A stretch of 7,820 nt of DNA from an uncultured Clostridium sp. (GTDB lineage Bacteria; Bacillota_A; Clostridia; Lachnospirales; Lachnospiraceae), in assembly GCA_900556965.1 (NCBI GenBank), contig USQV01000032.1, positions 1 through 7,820 on the forward strand, given 5' to 3'. The position numbers were made by a program, and so were the translations under genes. Below are positions 1-5,906 of the stretch, one piece after another. Every line of letters starts with the position of its first letter. The first letter of the stretch is position 1. The notes beneath the pieces were generated by a model. That model was not told the origin of the DNA and searched no databases. It was given only the letters and a program-made list of their open reading frames with translations.

Positions 1-1
1 A

Positions 2-658
2 GAGGTTCCGGCGTATAACGCAGTGGATATCGGACTGGATCGAAGCCTTGTCGGAGCTTATGGCCAGGATGACCGTGTCTGCGCCTATACCGCACTGAAG
101 GCTGAGATTGAGACAGCAGCCCCGACTCATACGACTCTTACGATCCTTGCCGATAAGGAGGAGATCGGATCTGTCGGAACAACAGGCTTAAATTCCGATT
201 TTGTCCTTCACGTTGTAGAGGATCTGTGTCAGTCAGCGGATGCTGACTTAAAGACGGTTTTAAGAAGCTCCTTATGTCTGTCTTCAGATGTAAATGCTGC
301 CTACGATCCGACATTTTCCTTTGCCTTCGAGGAACACAACTCCAGCCATATCAATAAGGGCTGTGTTCTGACAAAATATACCGGAGCAAGAGGAAAATCC
401 GGAAGTAGTGACGCCAGCGCCGAGACCATGACAAAAGTAATTAAGATCATGGACGAAAACGGTGTTCACTGGCAAACCGGTGAGTTAGGAGCCGTTGATG
501 TCGGTGGCGGCGGAACGATCGCTCAGTTTGTGGCACATATGGATGTGGATGTTGTGGATCTGGGTGTGCCGATCCTTTCCATGCACGCTCCCTTCGAGCT
601 GGCTTCCAAGTTAGATATCTACAATACATACAAGGCCTTCAAGGCATTCTATAAATAA
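2..658 (+). CDS. M18-family zinc aminopeptidase, 3' part only
   Basis: The reading frame is open from the first bases of the window to the TAA at 656-658, so the N-terminal part lies outside; the GTG at 23 is internal, not a start. About 218 residues are visible, roughly the C-terminal half of a family usually 430-470 residues long. M18 enzymes are cytosolic dinuclear-metal exopeptidases that remove N-terminal, often acidic, residues from peptides. Hallmarks seen: an Asp-Asp-Arg segment (nt 68-76), the Asp-Lys-Glu-Glu-Ile-Gly-Ser-Val-Gly block with the catalytic/metal glutamates (nt 152-178), a Gly-Lys-Ser-Gly-Ser-Ser-Asp-Ala segment (about nt 391-414), and the C-terminal Met-His-Ala-Pro-Phe-Glu motif whose His (nt 584-586) is a metal ligand. 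The family call is secure; the exact substrate preference cannot be read from the sequence. The gene is followed by a hairpin terminator and appears functionally unrelated to its neighbours. Confidence 0.93.
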   Translation, partial: EVPAYNAVDIGLDRSLVGAYGQDDRVCAYTALKAEIETAAPTHTTLTILADKEEIGSVGTTGLNSDFVLHVVEDLCQSADADLKTVLRSSLCLSSDVNAAYDPTFSFAFEEHNSSHINKGCVLTKYTGARGKSGSSDASAETMTKVIKIMDENGVHWQTGELGAVDVGGGGTIAQFVAHMDVDVVDLGVPILSMHAPFELASKLDIYNTYKAFKAFYK

Positions 659-665
659 GGATCTT

Positions 666-706
666 ACGGGACGGTGCGGCTCTGGCTGTGCCGTCCTGTT
701 AAATTT
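666..706 (+). terminator. Intrinsic terminator after the aminopeptidase
   Basis: The arm at 667-674 (CGGGACGG) pairs with 691-698 (CCGTCCTG) through seven Watson-Crick pairs and one G-U pair, and the stem can extend inward with weaker pairs around a short loop. It begins about ten bases after the stop codon and is followed by TTAAATTTCT, a modest T-rich tail. Position and structure fit a Rho-independent terminator; the interrupted T tract makes efficiency uncertain. Confidence 0.7.
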
Positions 707-718
707 CTATAAAGTACC

Positions 719-747
719 TTTTCTTTGTCGGGAGATTATGGTAGAAT
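719..747 (+). promoter_or_regulatory. Extended -10 promoter for the lipoprotein isomerase gene
   Basis: An extended -10 element TGG-TAGAAT lies at 739-747. No good -35 box sits at the right distance: the 17-bp position holds only a T-rich hexamer at 719-724, and TTGTCG at 725-730 is too close (11 bp). Extended -10 promoters tolerate a weak -35. The expected transcript would start near 754 and have a leader of about 40 nt before the ATG at 796. The element sits just after the preceding terminator, which supports a separate transcription unit. Confidence 0.55.
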
Positions 748-795
748 CAACCGGACGAGATCTAAATGGAAATAAAAAACGAAAGGGAACAATTC

Positions 796-1917
796 ATGAA
801 AAAAAATCTTATAAAAGCAGGACTTGCAGTAATGACTGCAGTAATGGTAATGACAGGCTGCAAGAGCAGTGGCAGCAATACAGAAAACGCTAAAACGGAA
901 TCAGACAAAACGGAAGCAGGAAAAACAGAGGCCAGTATCGAGCTGGGAAATTATAAGGGCCTGACCCTGACTGCAACAAAGCAGGAGGTAACGGATCTTA
1001 TGGTGGAGGATGAGCTTAAGCGCCTTAAGGCCCAGTATCCGGCTGTTGTTTCCGGACGTCCGGCTCGAGAAGGAGATACTGCCAATATCGATTATGTCGG
1101 CACAAAGGACGGAGTAGCATTCCAGGGAGGTACCGCAGATGGCTATGATCTCGTCCTCGGAAGCCACACCTTTATCGATGGCTTTGAAGACGGTGTGATC
1201 GGCATGAGCGCAGGGGAGGAAAAGGATCTGAACCTGAGATTCCCGGATAATTACCAAAGTGCAGAGCTGGCAGGAAAGGATGTCGTCTTCCATGTGACAT
1301 TAAATGCGATCAAAAACGGAGAAGAAACAGAAATTGATGACGCACTTGCCCAGAGAGTGACCGGAAACGCGGACGCAACCCTTGAGGATCTGAAGGAGGA
1401 AGTATATAACGGCCTTGTGAGCATGGAGCTTGGAAACTATATGTCCGAGGCTGAAAATGAGCTGCTGGAGCAGATCATTGCAGATTCCGACATTGTCTGC
1501 GATTCCGAAAAGGTGAATGCCATGTTTGAGCAGTTAAAGAATTACTACACCCAGAGCTTCTCCCAGTACGGAGCCGATCTGGAGACCGGGCTTAAATATA
1601 TGCAGAGCAGTGTTGAGGATCTTAAGAAAATTGCGGAGAATCAGGTAAAGAAGCAGATGGTGTTAGACGAGATCATCAAGCGTGAGAACATTTCCGCAAC
1701 GGATGAGCAGAAAGAGGAAACGGCACAGAGATATTACTATTCCAGCGCAGAGGACATGATCAATAAGAATGGTGAGGACGTGGCAAAGCAGCTGTACCAG
1801 AACGAGGCTGCCGTGCAGTATCTGATCCAGAATGCCGTTTTTAACGCGGCGGAAGAAACAACGGAGGCTGAAGCTGCGGAAAAGGAAACCACCGATAGCG
1901 CAACAGAGGCAAAATAA
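796..1917 (+). CDS. Lipoprotein FKBP-type peptidyl-prolyl isomerase with trigger-factor-like architecture
   Basis: Probable extracytoplasmic foldase/chaperone tethered to the outer face of the membrane. The ATG at 796 is chosen over an in-frame ATG at 766 because AAAGGGA (782-788) is correctly spaced from it and the product then opens with a textbook lipoprotein signal: Lys-Lys, a hydrophobic core and a lipobox ending Met-Thr-Gly-Cys at Cys22. A polar Lys/Thr/Glu linker follows (about 23-48), with KTE repeated every five residues at 33, 38 and 43. An FKBP domain (about 91-173) shows the trigger-factor-type Gly-Asp-Thr, Phe-Gln-Gly-Gly, Phe-Ile-Asp-Gly-Phe-Glu and Phe-Pro-Asp-Asn-Tyr segments. 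A long helical region (about 175-350) resembles the trigger factor C-terminal arms, and the tail is Glu/Ala/Thr-rich. The N-terminal ribosome-binding domain of cytosolic trigger factor is absent, as expected for an exported form. The 373-residue product is intact. Whether the isomerase is active is not shown by sequence alone; the role may parallel PrsA (inference). Confidence 0.88.
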   Translation: MKKNLIKAGLAVMTAVMVMTGCKSSGSNTENAKTESDKTEAGKTEASIELGNYKGLTLTATKQEVTDLMVEDELKRLKAQYPAVVSGRPAREGDTANIDYVGTKDGVAFQGGTADGYDLVLGSHTFIDGFEDGVIGMSAGEEKDLNLRFPDNYQSAELAGKDVVFHVTLNAIKNGEETEIDDALAQRVTGNADATLEDLKEEVYNGLVSMELGNYMSEAENELLEQIIADSDIVCDSEKVNAMFEQLKNYYTQSFSQYGADLETGLKYMQSSVEDLKKIAENQVKKQMVLDEIIKRENISATDEQKEETAQRYYYSSAEDMINKNGEDVAKQLYQNEAAVQYLIQNAVFNAAEETTEAEAAEKETTDSATEAK

Positions 1918-1972
1918 CGGAAATTGTCGAAAATTGCGTCTGATTTTCCTTCCTTTTTACGAAAGAATGTAT

Positions 1973-1978
1973 TAGAAT
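1973..1978 (+). promoter_or_regulatory. Possible -10 element before the small coiled-coil gene
   Basis: TAGAAT, the same hexamer as in the promoter before the isomerase gene, lies about 42 bases upstream of the ATG at 2020. No convincing -35 box is found at 16-18 bp; the area is pyrimidine-rich (TTTTCCTTCC, 1944-1953). I see no clear terminator between 1917 and this site, so the small gene could also be reached by readthrough from the isomerase gene. Confidence 0.35.
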
Positions 1979-2019
1979 TACATAATACCATAGGATTCGG
2001 GAATGAAGGGGGCAAGACG

Positions 2020-2160
2020 ATGGGAAGCAGAAAACGAGTTGCCGCTCTGGAACAGGAGAATCGAAGACTTCGTGCGGAGAATGAAACGCTCCTGGAGGTA
2101 ATCACCCAGCTGCGGGTGACGTTAAATCGCCTGATTGACCATTATATTGTCGAAAAGTAA
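2020..2160 (+). CDS. 46-residue leucine-zipper microprotein of unknown function
   Basis: The ATG at 2020 is preceded by AAGGGGG (2006-2012) seven bases upstream, a strong ribosome site. The frame stays open upstream to a TTG at 1924, but that start has no ribosome site and would cross the candidate promoter, so the 46-residue form is preferred. The product is almost entirely one predicted helix. Leucines fall at residues 10, 17, 24, 31 and 38, exactly seven apart, and the alternate heptad core positions hold Asn14, Asn21, Ile28, Leu35 and Tyr42. This is a classical dimeric leucine-zipper pattern with buried asparagines, preceded by a basic Arg-Lys-Arg patch (4-6) and rich in charged residues outside the core. 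There is no signal peptide or membrane segment, so it is probably cytosolic. Function is unknown; the basic patch is too short to claim DNA binding. It ends just before a strong terminator. Confidence 0.72.
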   Translation: MGSRKRVAALEQENRRLRAENETLLEVITQLRVTLNRLIDHYIVEK

Positions 2161-2169
2161 AAAATTGAC

Positions 2170-2226
2170 AAGGGATCCGGGCCGGGTTCCACAAAAGGGA
2201 ATCGGGCATCCGGATCCTTTGTTTTA
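2170..2226. terminator. Strong hairpin terminator between convergent genes, probably bidirectional
   Basis: GGATCCGG (2173-2180) is perfectly complementary to CCGGATCC (2210-2217), extended outward by a G-U and two A-T pairs (2170-2172 with 2218-2220). An inner stem pairs 2181-2190 with 2198-2207 with one mismatch, closing a seven-base loop at 2191-2197. The plus-strand side is followed by TTTGTTTTAT. On the minus strand the hairpin is followed by a T-rich run (complement of 2157-2166), so the same structure can also end the convergent minus-strand transcript that stops at 2253. Confidence 0.82.
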
Positions 2227-2252
2227 TCTGATCGAAGCTCAGACCGGATCGA

Positions 2253-3629
2253 TTATCTTACGATCCCGTTTGTGTCAACGACCCAGATCTTTCCATCGGC
2301 ATCCTTAAAATCCTTAAAGCCGCGGCCAAGCTCCGGCTTTTCGGAAGACGTAGAGGAGGTGGTGGCCTTCTGAACCATGCCGGTGGTATTTACAAGGTAG
2401 GTCGTACCGTTAAGCTCTGCCGGTGCATAGCGGAGTCCGGAGGAAGCTTCGCTTCGTTTTCCGTATACATAGAGTACGTTATCGCGGATTCCGTGGAAGC
2501 CCTGTCCCTTCCGCTCACCGTCGGAATAGAAATACCAGTTTTCGGTTTCTCCGGTATCTTCATTAAAGAGAGCCTGTTTTCCTGTCTTCATGGCGCCGTC
2601 CTCGCCGAAACAGAAGTTGGCGATCTCGCCGTTTTCCAGATGGATCACCGTGCGTCCGGTCTGCATTTCTCCCAGCTCATTGAAGGCATATTTTTTTGAA
2701 TTGATGGTAAACAGTGAATTTCCCTTTACTGCAGAATGGATTGCCCTTCCGCCGCGGAAGTAGAAGGTTGCAGTCTCATCCGTATCATGGATGGAGGGGA
2801 TTCCTTCTATGATGCGCCAGCCCTCAGCCCGCTTTCCATCCTTTGCATCTCCGTAATACTGATAATCGGAAACGGAAGGAGAAGCGGCTTCCGTGTCGGT
2901 GGCATTGCTTCCTGTGGCAGCGGGAATCGCCTCCTCCCGGTAAAGCTCAGGCATTTTGACCCATCCGGTCTGCATTTTTCCGTCGATAAAGGTATAGTAA
3001 TTTCCGTCGATCTTTTTGTCATACTGGGTCTCCACCATTTTTCCGTCAGGATTGAAATAGTACCAGCTCTCCGATGCACCCGGGTCGGAGGCATTGTCCT
3101 CCAGCCGGAGCCAGCCCGTTTTCATGGCGCCGTCTGTCTCATCACCGAGATAATAGGTGGATCCGTCGATCACGGTCTTTCCGGTCAGCATGTGCCCGGA
3201 TCCGTCAAAATAGTACCACTTTTCATTTAAGCGCATCCATTTGGATACAGAGGCCTTGCCGTCTTTTCCAAAATAATACCAGTGAGCCGCAGGGGCTTCC
3301 GGGGAATCCAGCTCCTCCTCATTTCTCAGCCGGATCCATTCATTCTTAATCATTTTTCCGTCAGAGCCCACATAATAATCATCGATCTTTTCATTCTTTG
3401 TGATCTGTCCGTCTTCTCCGAGGTAATACCAGTCTTCCCCGTCCTTTCGCCAGGAATCCGTAGTCAGATAGCCGTCTTCATCATAATAAACGCGCAGGCC
3501 GTCCTCCTCGGTCCAGCCAAACTCACTTCCGTAAACGACCGGGATGGCGGACTGGGCTGCCGCCTGCGGCAAAATCGTCATAAATGCTGCCGCTGTCAGA
3601 ACAGATAAGAAACGTGTCTGTTTTTTCAT
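2253..3629 (-). CDS. Secreted cell-wall/choline-binding repeat protein without a catalytic domain
   Basis: Predicted surface protein of 458 residues. The start at 3629 is supported by AAAGGAGAG on the minus strand (3638-3646), about 8-9 bases upstream. A Sec signal peptide has Lys-Lys at the N-terminus, a hydrophobic core (7-20) and a likely cleavage after Ala-Ala-Ala at 25. The rest is made of aromatic/glycine repeats of the cell-wall-binding (choline/glucan-binding) type, with recurring Trp-Tyr-Tyr-Phe/Leu, Asp-Gly-Lys-Met and Thr-Gly-Trp units, regular from about 50 to 225 and more divergent afterwards. A low-complexity Ala/Thr/Ser/Glu spacer (about 233-250) separates the two halves. I see no amidase, peptidase, glycosidase or NlpC/P60 domain and no LPxTG sortase signal, so attachment is expected to be non-covalent, through the repeats. 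Such proteins bind teichoic-acid choline or polysaccharide; the ligand here is unknown. It is divergent from the glycan gene set at 3915 onward, which makes a surface role plausible. Confidence 0.87.
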   Translation of the reverse strand: MKKQTRFLSVLTAAAFMTILPQAAAQSAIPVVYGSEFGWTEEDGLRVYYDEDGYLTTDSWRKDGEDWYYLGEDGQITKNEKIDDYYVGSDGKMIKNEWIRLRNEEELDSPEAPAAHWYYFGKDGKASVSKWMRLNEKWYYFDGSGHMLTGKTVIDGSTYYLGDETDGAMKTGWLRLEDNASDPGASESWYYFNPDGKMVETQYDKKIDGNYYTFIDGKMQTGWVKMPELYREEAIPAATGSNATDTEAASPSVSDYQYYGDAKDGKRAEGWRIIEGIPSIHDTDETATFYFRGGRAIHSAVKGNSLFTINSKKYAFNELGEMQTGRTVIHLENGEIANFCFGEDGAMKTGKQALFNEDTGETENWYFYSDGERKGQGFHGIRDNVLYVYGKRSEASSGLRYAPAELNGTTYLVNTTGMVQKATTSSTSSEKPELGRGFKDFKDADGKIWVVDTNGIVR

Positions 3630-3653
3630 TATTTTTTCTCTCCTTTTTTAAAT

Positions 3654-3671
3654 ACCTGTGTTATGACAGGT
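3654..3671. promoter_or_regulatory. Perfect inverted repeat in the leader of the cell-wall-binding protein gene
   Basis: ACCTGT (3654-3659) and ACAGGT (3666-3671) form an exact 6-bp inverted repeat around a 6-bp spacer. It lies between the likely minus-strand start point (near 3688) and the ribosome site at 3638-3646. It could be an operator for a dimeric repressor, or an RNA hairpin just upstream of the ribosome site. Only the symmetry is seen; the function is inferred. Confidence 0.4.
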
Positions 3672-3694
3672 GTGTGTCTTAAATTTACAGGCTG

Positions 3695-3723
3695 ATTATA
3701 GCAGTCTGTCCTCTCAGAAATCC
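3695..3723 (-). promoter_or_regulatory. Minus-strand promoter for the cell-wall-binding protein gene
   Basis: On the minus strand a perfect TATAAT occupies 3700 down to 3695. The -35 position, 17 bp upstream (3718-3723), is poor (GATTTC). The expected start near 3688 gives a leader of roughly 60 nt containing the inverted repeat at 3654-3671. The perfect -10 and the position before a well-supported start make this a reasonable call despite the weak -35. Confidence 0.5.
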
Positions 3724-3824
3724 AGTGCAGGTTGCTGGAAGAAATGTAAGGGCCTGACAAAAGGGATATGGCTGTCCCCTTCAGACATAAAAACCTCGGC
3801 AATCCTGAAATTAAAATGTATGTC

Positions 3825-3853
3825 TGGACTGAAAGGACGTGATGTGGTAAAAT
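3825..3853 (+). promoter_or_regulatory. Extended -10 promoter for the glycan gene set
   Basis: TGG-TAAAAT (3845-3853) is an extended -10 element with a 4-of-6 match to the -35 consensus (TGGACT, 3825-3830) at a 17-bp spacing. Transcription would start near 3860, leaving a leader of about 55 nt before the ATG at 3915. It would drive the ThDP enzyme and the SDR gene, which are closely spaced. Confidence 0.6.
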
Positions 3854-3914
3854 ATCTACTATATATACTTGAGATTGGGGAAGGCGCTATGCGTCAGAGA
3901 GGAGTTAATTCAAT

Positions 3915-5891
3915 ATGAGAATGAAAGTTTCGGACTACATTGCCAAGAAGCTTGTAGAGGAAGGAATTTCCGATGTATTTATGGTTACCGGTGGTGGGGC
4001 TATGCATTTAGATGACGGTCTTGGCCATGAACCGAACCTTCACTGTACGTTCAATCATCATGAGCAGGCATGTGCCATCGCTGCCGAATGCTATGCAAGG
4101 ATCCATAATAAAATTGCTGCCGTATGTGTGACGACAGGCCCCGGAGGAACAAATGCGATCACAGGAGTTGTAGGCGGATGGCTGGATTCGATCCCAATGC
4201 TGATCCTTTCCGGACAGGTTCGTTATGATACAACGGCAAGAAGCACCGGACTTGGGATCCGCGCAATGGGAGATCAGGAGTTTGATATCGTAAAATCCAT
4301 CAGCTGTATGACGAAGTACAGTGAGATGGTGCTTGACCCGATGCGTATCCGCTATTGTCTGGAAAAAGCTTTATATCTGGCACAGTCCGGAAGACCCGGC
4401 CCGAGCTGGCTGGATATTCCGTTAAACGTGCAGGGCGCTTATGTGGAAACAGAAAAGCTGCTGGGCTTTGATGCAGAGGATTATAAGAACGGCGGAACCG
4501 GATGGACGCAGCATGAAGCCGGCTGCGACGGCTGCGGGCTGTGTGCCGGAAAGACAGTGGACGGCGAAGCTGCTATGATATCGGAGGATGAGGCCGGAAA
4601 GGGCGAGCCGCGGGAATTTCTTCCGGAGCCGGTTTCTCTCGACACAGCAAGAGAGATTCTGAAAAAGGTGAGAGAGGCAAAGCGTCCGGTGATCAATGCC
4701 GGAAACGGCATCCGGATCGGTAAAGCTTATGACGTATTTGCAAGAGTTGTGGATATGCTTGGCATCCCGGTGGTAACAGGCTGGAACAGCATCGACTGTA
4801 TGTATGATACACATCCGCTTTATGTGGGACGTGCAGGACACATGGGAGACCGTCCCGGAAACTTTGCCGTACAGAACAGTGATCTTGTGCTTTCCCTCGG
4901 AAGCCGTCTTTCCATCCGCCAGGTGGGTTATAATTATCCGACTTGGGCGCGGGAGGCCTATGTGATCTACAGCGATATCGATGCAGAGGAGCTTAAGAAG
5001 CCAACACTTCATGTTGATATGCCGGTTCATGCCGATGTCAAGGATCTTCTTGAAAAGCTGGAGATCGTTCTGGAAACAGAATCTGTATCCTCCGAAGGCG
5101 GCCCGAAGGATAAAGAGGCGGTAGAGCAGTGGGTAGCACGCTGTCAGAAATGGAAAGAAAAATATCCGGTAGTCCTTCCGAAGCACTACGAGGCGGGAGA
5201 TGACAAGCCGGCAAACGTATACGCTGCGATCAAGGAGATCAGCCGCCGCGTAGAGGAAGATCAGATCACGGTAGTAGGAAACGGCTCTGCCTGCGTAGTC
5301 GGCGGACATGCCTACGAGATGAAAAAGGGACAGCGTTTTATCAGCAATTCCGCGATCGCTTCTATGGGCTATGACCTGCCGGCTGCGATCGGTGCCTGCA
5401 TGGCAGATCATACAAAGGATATCATCTTAGTGACCGGTGACGGAAGCATTCAGATGAACCTGCAGGAGCTGCAGACGATCATCCACAACAATATGCCGAT
5501 CAAGATCTTCCTGATCAACAACGGCGGATACCACTCCATCCGCCAGACCCAGAAGACCCATTTCCATGATCCGCTTGTGGGTATCGGTGTGGACAGCGGA
5601 GATCTGAGCTTCCCATCTATGGAAAAGCTGGCGTGGGCCTATGGCTATCCTTATGTAGCGGCACACCACAATTCCGAGCTGGCGGGAGCGGTAGAGCAGA
5701 CACTGGCAACAGACGGCCCGGTGATCTGTGAGATCTTTGTGGATATGGAACAGAACTTTGAGCCGAAGGCAGCAGCAAAGATGCTGGCGGATGGCACAAT
5801 GGTATCCGTTCCGTTAGAGGATCTGGCACCCTTCCTTCCGGAGGAGGAGCTTGCCGAAAATATGATCATTCCCATGGTAGAGCCGAAATAA
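3915..5891 (+). CDS. Thiamine-diphosphate-dependent enzyme of the acetolactate synthase superfamily, sugar-cluster type (YerE-like candidate)
   Basis: Cytosolic ThDP enzyme of 658 residues; the start is supported by AGAGGAG (3898-3904). Domains in order: an N-terminal Pyr domain (about 1-172) with catalytic Glu50 in Asn-His-His-Glu-Gln and the Thr-Thr-Gly-Pro-Gly-Gly-Thr-Asn segment; an unusual linker (about 173-240); a central nucleotide-fold domain (about 241-390); and a PP domain whose Gly508-Asp-Gly-Ser to Asn535-Asn536 motif binds Mg-diphosphate. Family knowledge: these residues bind and activate ThDP for decarboxylating pyruvate and transferring a two-carbon unit. The C-terminal ending with Pro-Phe-Leu-Pro-Glu-Glu-Glu and Asn-Met-Ile-Ile-Pro resembles homologues in O-antigen and capsule clusters rather than valine-pathway IlvB. 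The following SDR and glycosyltransferase genes support an acetyl-branched deoxysugar role like YerE (inference). No regulatory-subunit gene (ilvN/ilvH) or other ilv/leu gene is adjacent. Odd point: the linker carries Cys204, Cys207 and Cys210 in a CxxCxxC array, and the protein is longer than the usual 550-600 residues. Confidence 0.85.
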   Translation: MRMKVSDYIAKKLVEEGISDVFMVTGGGAMHLDDGLGHEPNLHCTFNHHEQACAIAAECYARIHNKIAAVCVTTGPGGTNAITGVVGGWLDSIPMLILSGQVRYDTTARSTGLGIRAMGDQEFDIVKSISCMTKYSEMVLDPMRIRYCLEKALYLAQSGRPGPSWLDIPLNVQGAYVETEKLLGFDAEDYKNGGTGWTQHEAGCDGCGLCAGKTVDGEAAMISEDEAGKGEPREFLPEPVSLDTAREILKKVREAKRPVINAGNGIRIGKAYDVFARVVDMLGIPVVTGWNSIDCMYDTHPLYVGRAGHMGDRPGNFAVQNSDLVLSLGSRLSIRQVGYNYPTWAREAYVIYSDIDAEELKKPTLHVDMPVHADVKDLLEKLEIVLETESVSSEGGPKDKEAVEQWVARCQKWKEKYPVVLPKHYEAGDDKPANVYAAIKEISRRVEEDQITVVGNGSACVVGGHAYEMKKGQRFISNSAIASMGYDLPAAIGACMADHTKDIILVTGDGSIQMNLQELQTIIHNNMPIKIFLINNGGYHSIRQTQKTHFHDPLVGIGVDSGDLSFPSMEKLAWAYGYPYVAAHHNSELAGAVEQTLATDGPVICEIFVDMEQNFEPKAAAKMLADGTMVSVPLEDLAPFLPEEELAENMIIPMVEPK

Positions 5892-5906
5892 GGATTGGAG
5901 AGATCA

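Noticed and set aside
766..795. Upstream in-frame ATG extending the lipoprotein isomerase by ten residues
   Set aside because: It would place a charged stretch before the lipoprotein signal and lacks a proper ribosome site, whereas the ATG at 796 has AAAGGGA at good spacing.
1924..2019. TTG start giving a 78-residue form of the zipper protein
   Set aside because: No ribosome site precedes it, the added residues include the candidate promoter and the Shine-Dalgarno of the ATG at 2020, and they do not continue the heptad pattern.
2165..2170. TTGACA just after the zipper gene as a -35 box
   Set aside because: It abuts the terminator hairpin, the -10 position falls within the stem, and no plus-strand gene follows.
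2736..3230. A plus-strand open frame opposite the cell-wall-binding protein gene
   Set aside because: It is antisense to well-formed repeats with a signal peptide and ribosome site, and has no domain pattern or ribosome site of its own.
3754..3784. Possible hairpin (AAGGG with CCCTT, flanked by CTGA/TCAG) in the divergent region
   Set aside because: The stem is short with bulges and competing pairings, no T tract follows, and it lies upstream of both predicted start points.
3670..3918. An 82-codon plus-strand open frame in the divergent intergenic region
   Set aside because: It starts at a GTG with no ribosome site, overlaps the start of the ThDP gene, contains promoter elements for both flanking genes, and its product has no recognisable features.
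4422..5411. A long minus-strand open frame (329 codons) inside the ThDP gene
   Set aside because: The plus strand here encodes a protein with intact family motifs; the minus-strand product is Cys/His/Ile/Arg-rich without any domain pattern and is a codon-bias shadow.
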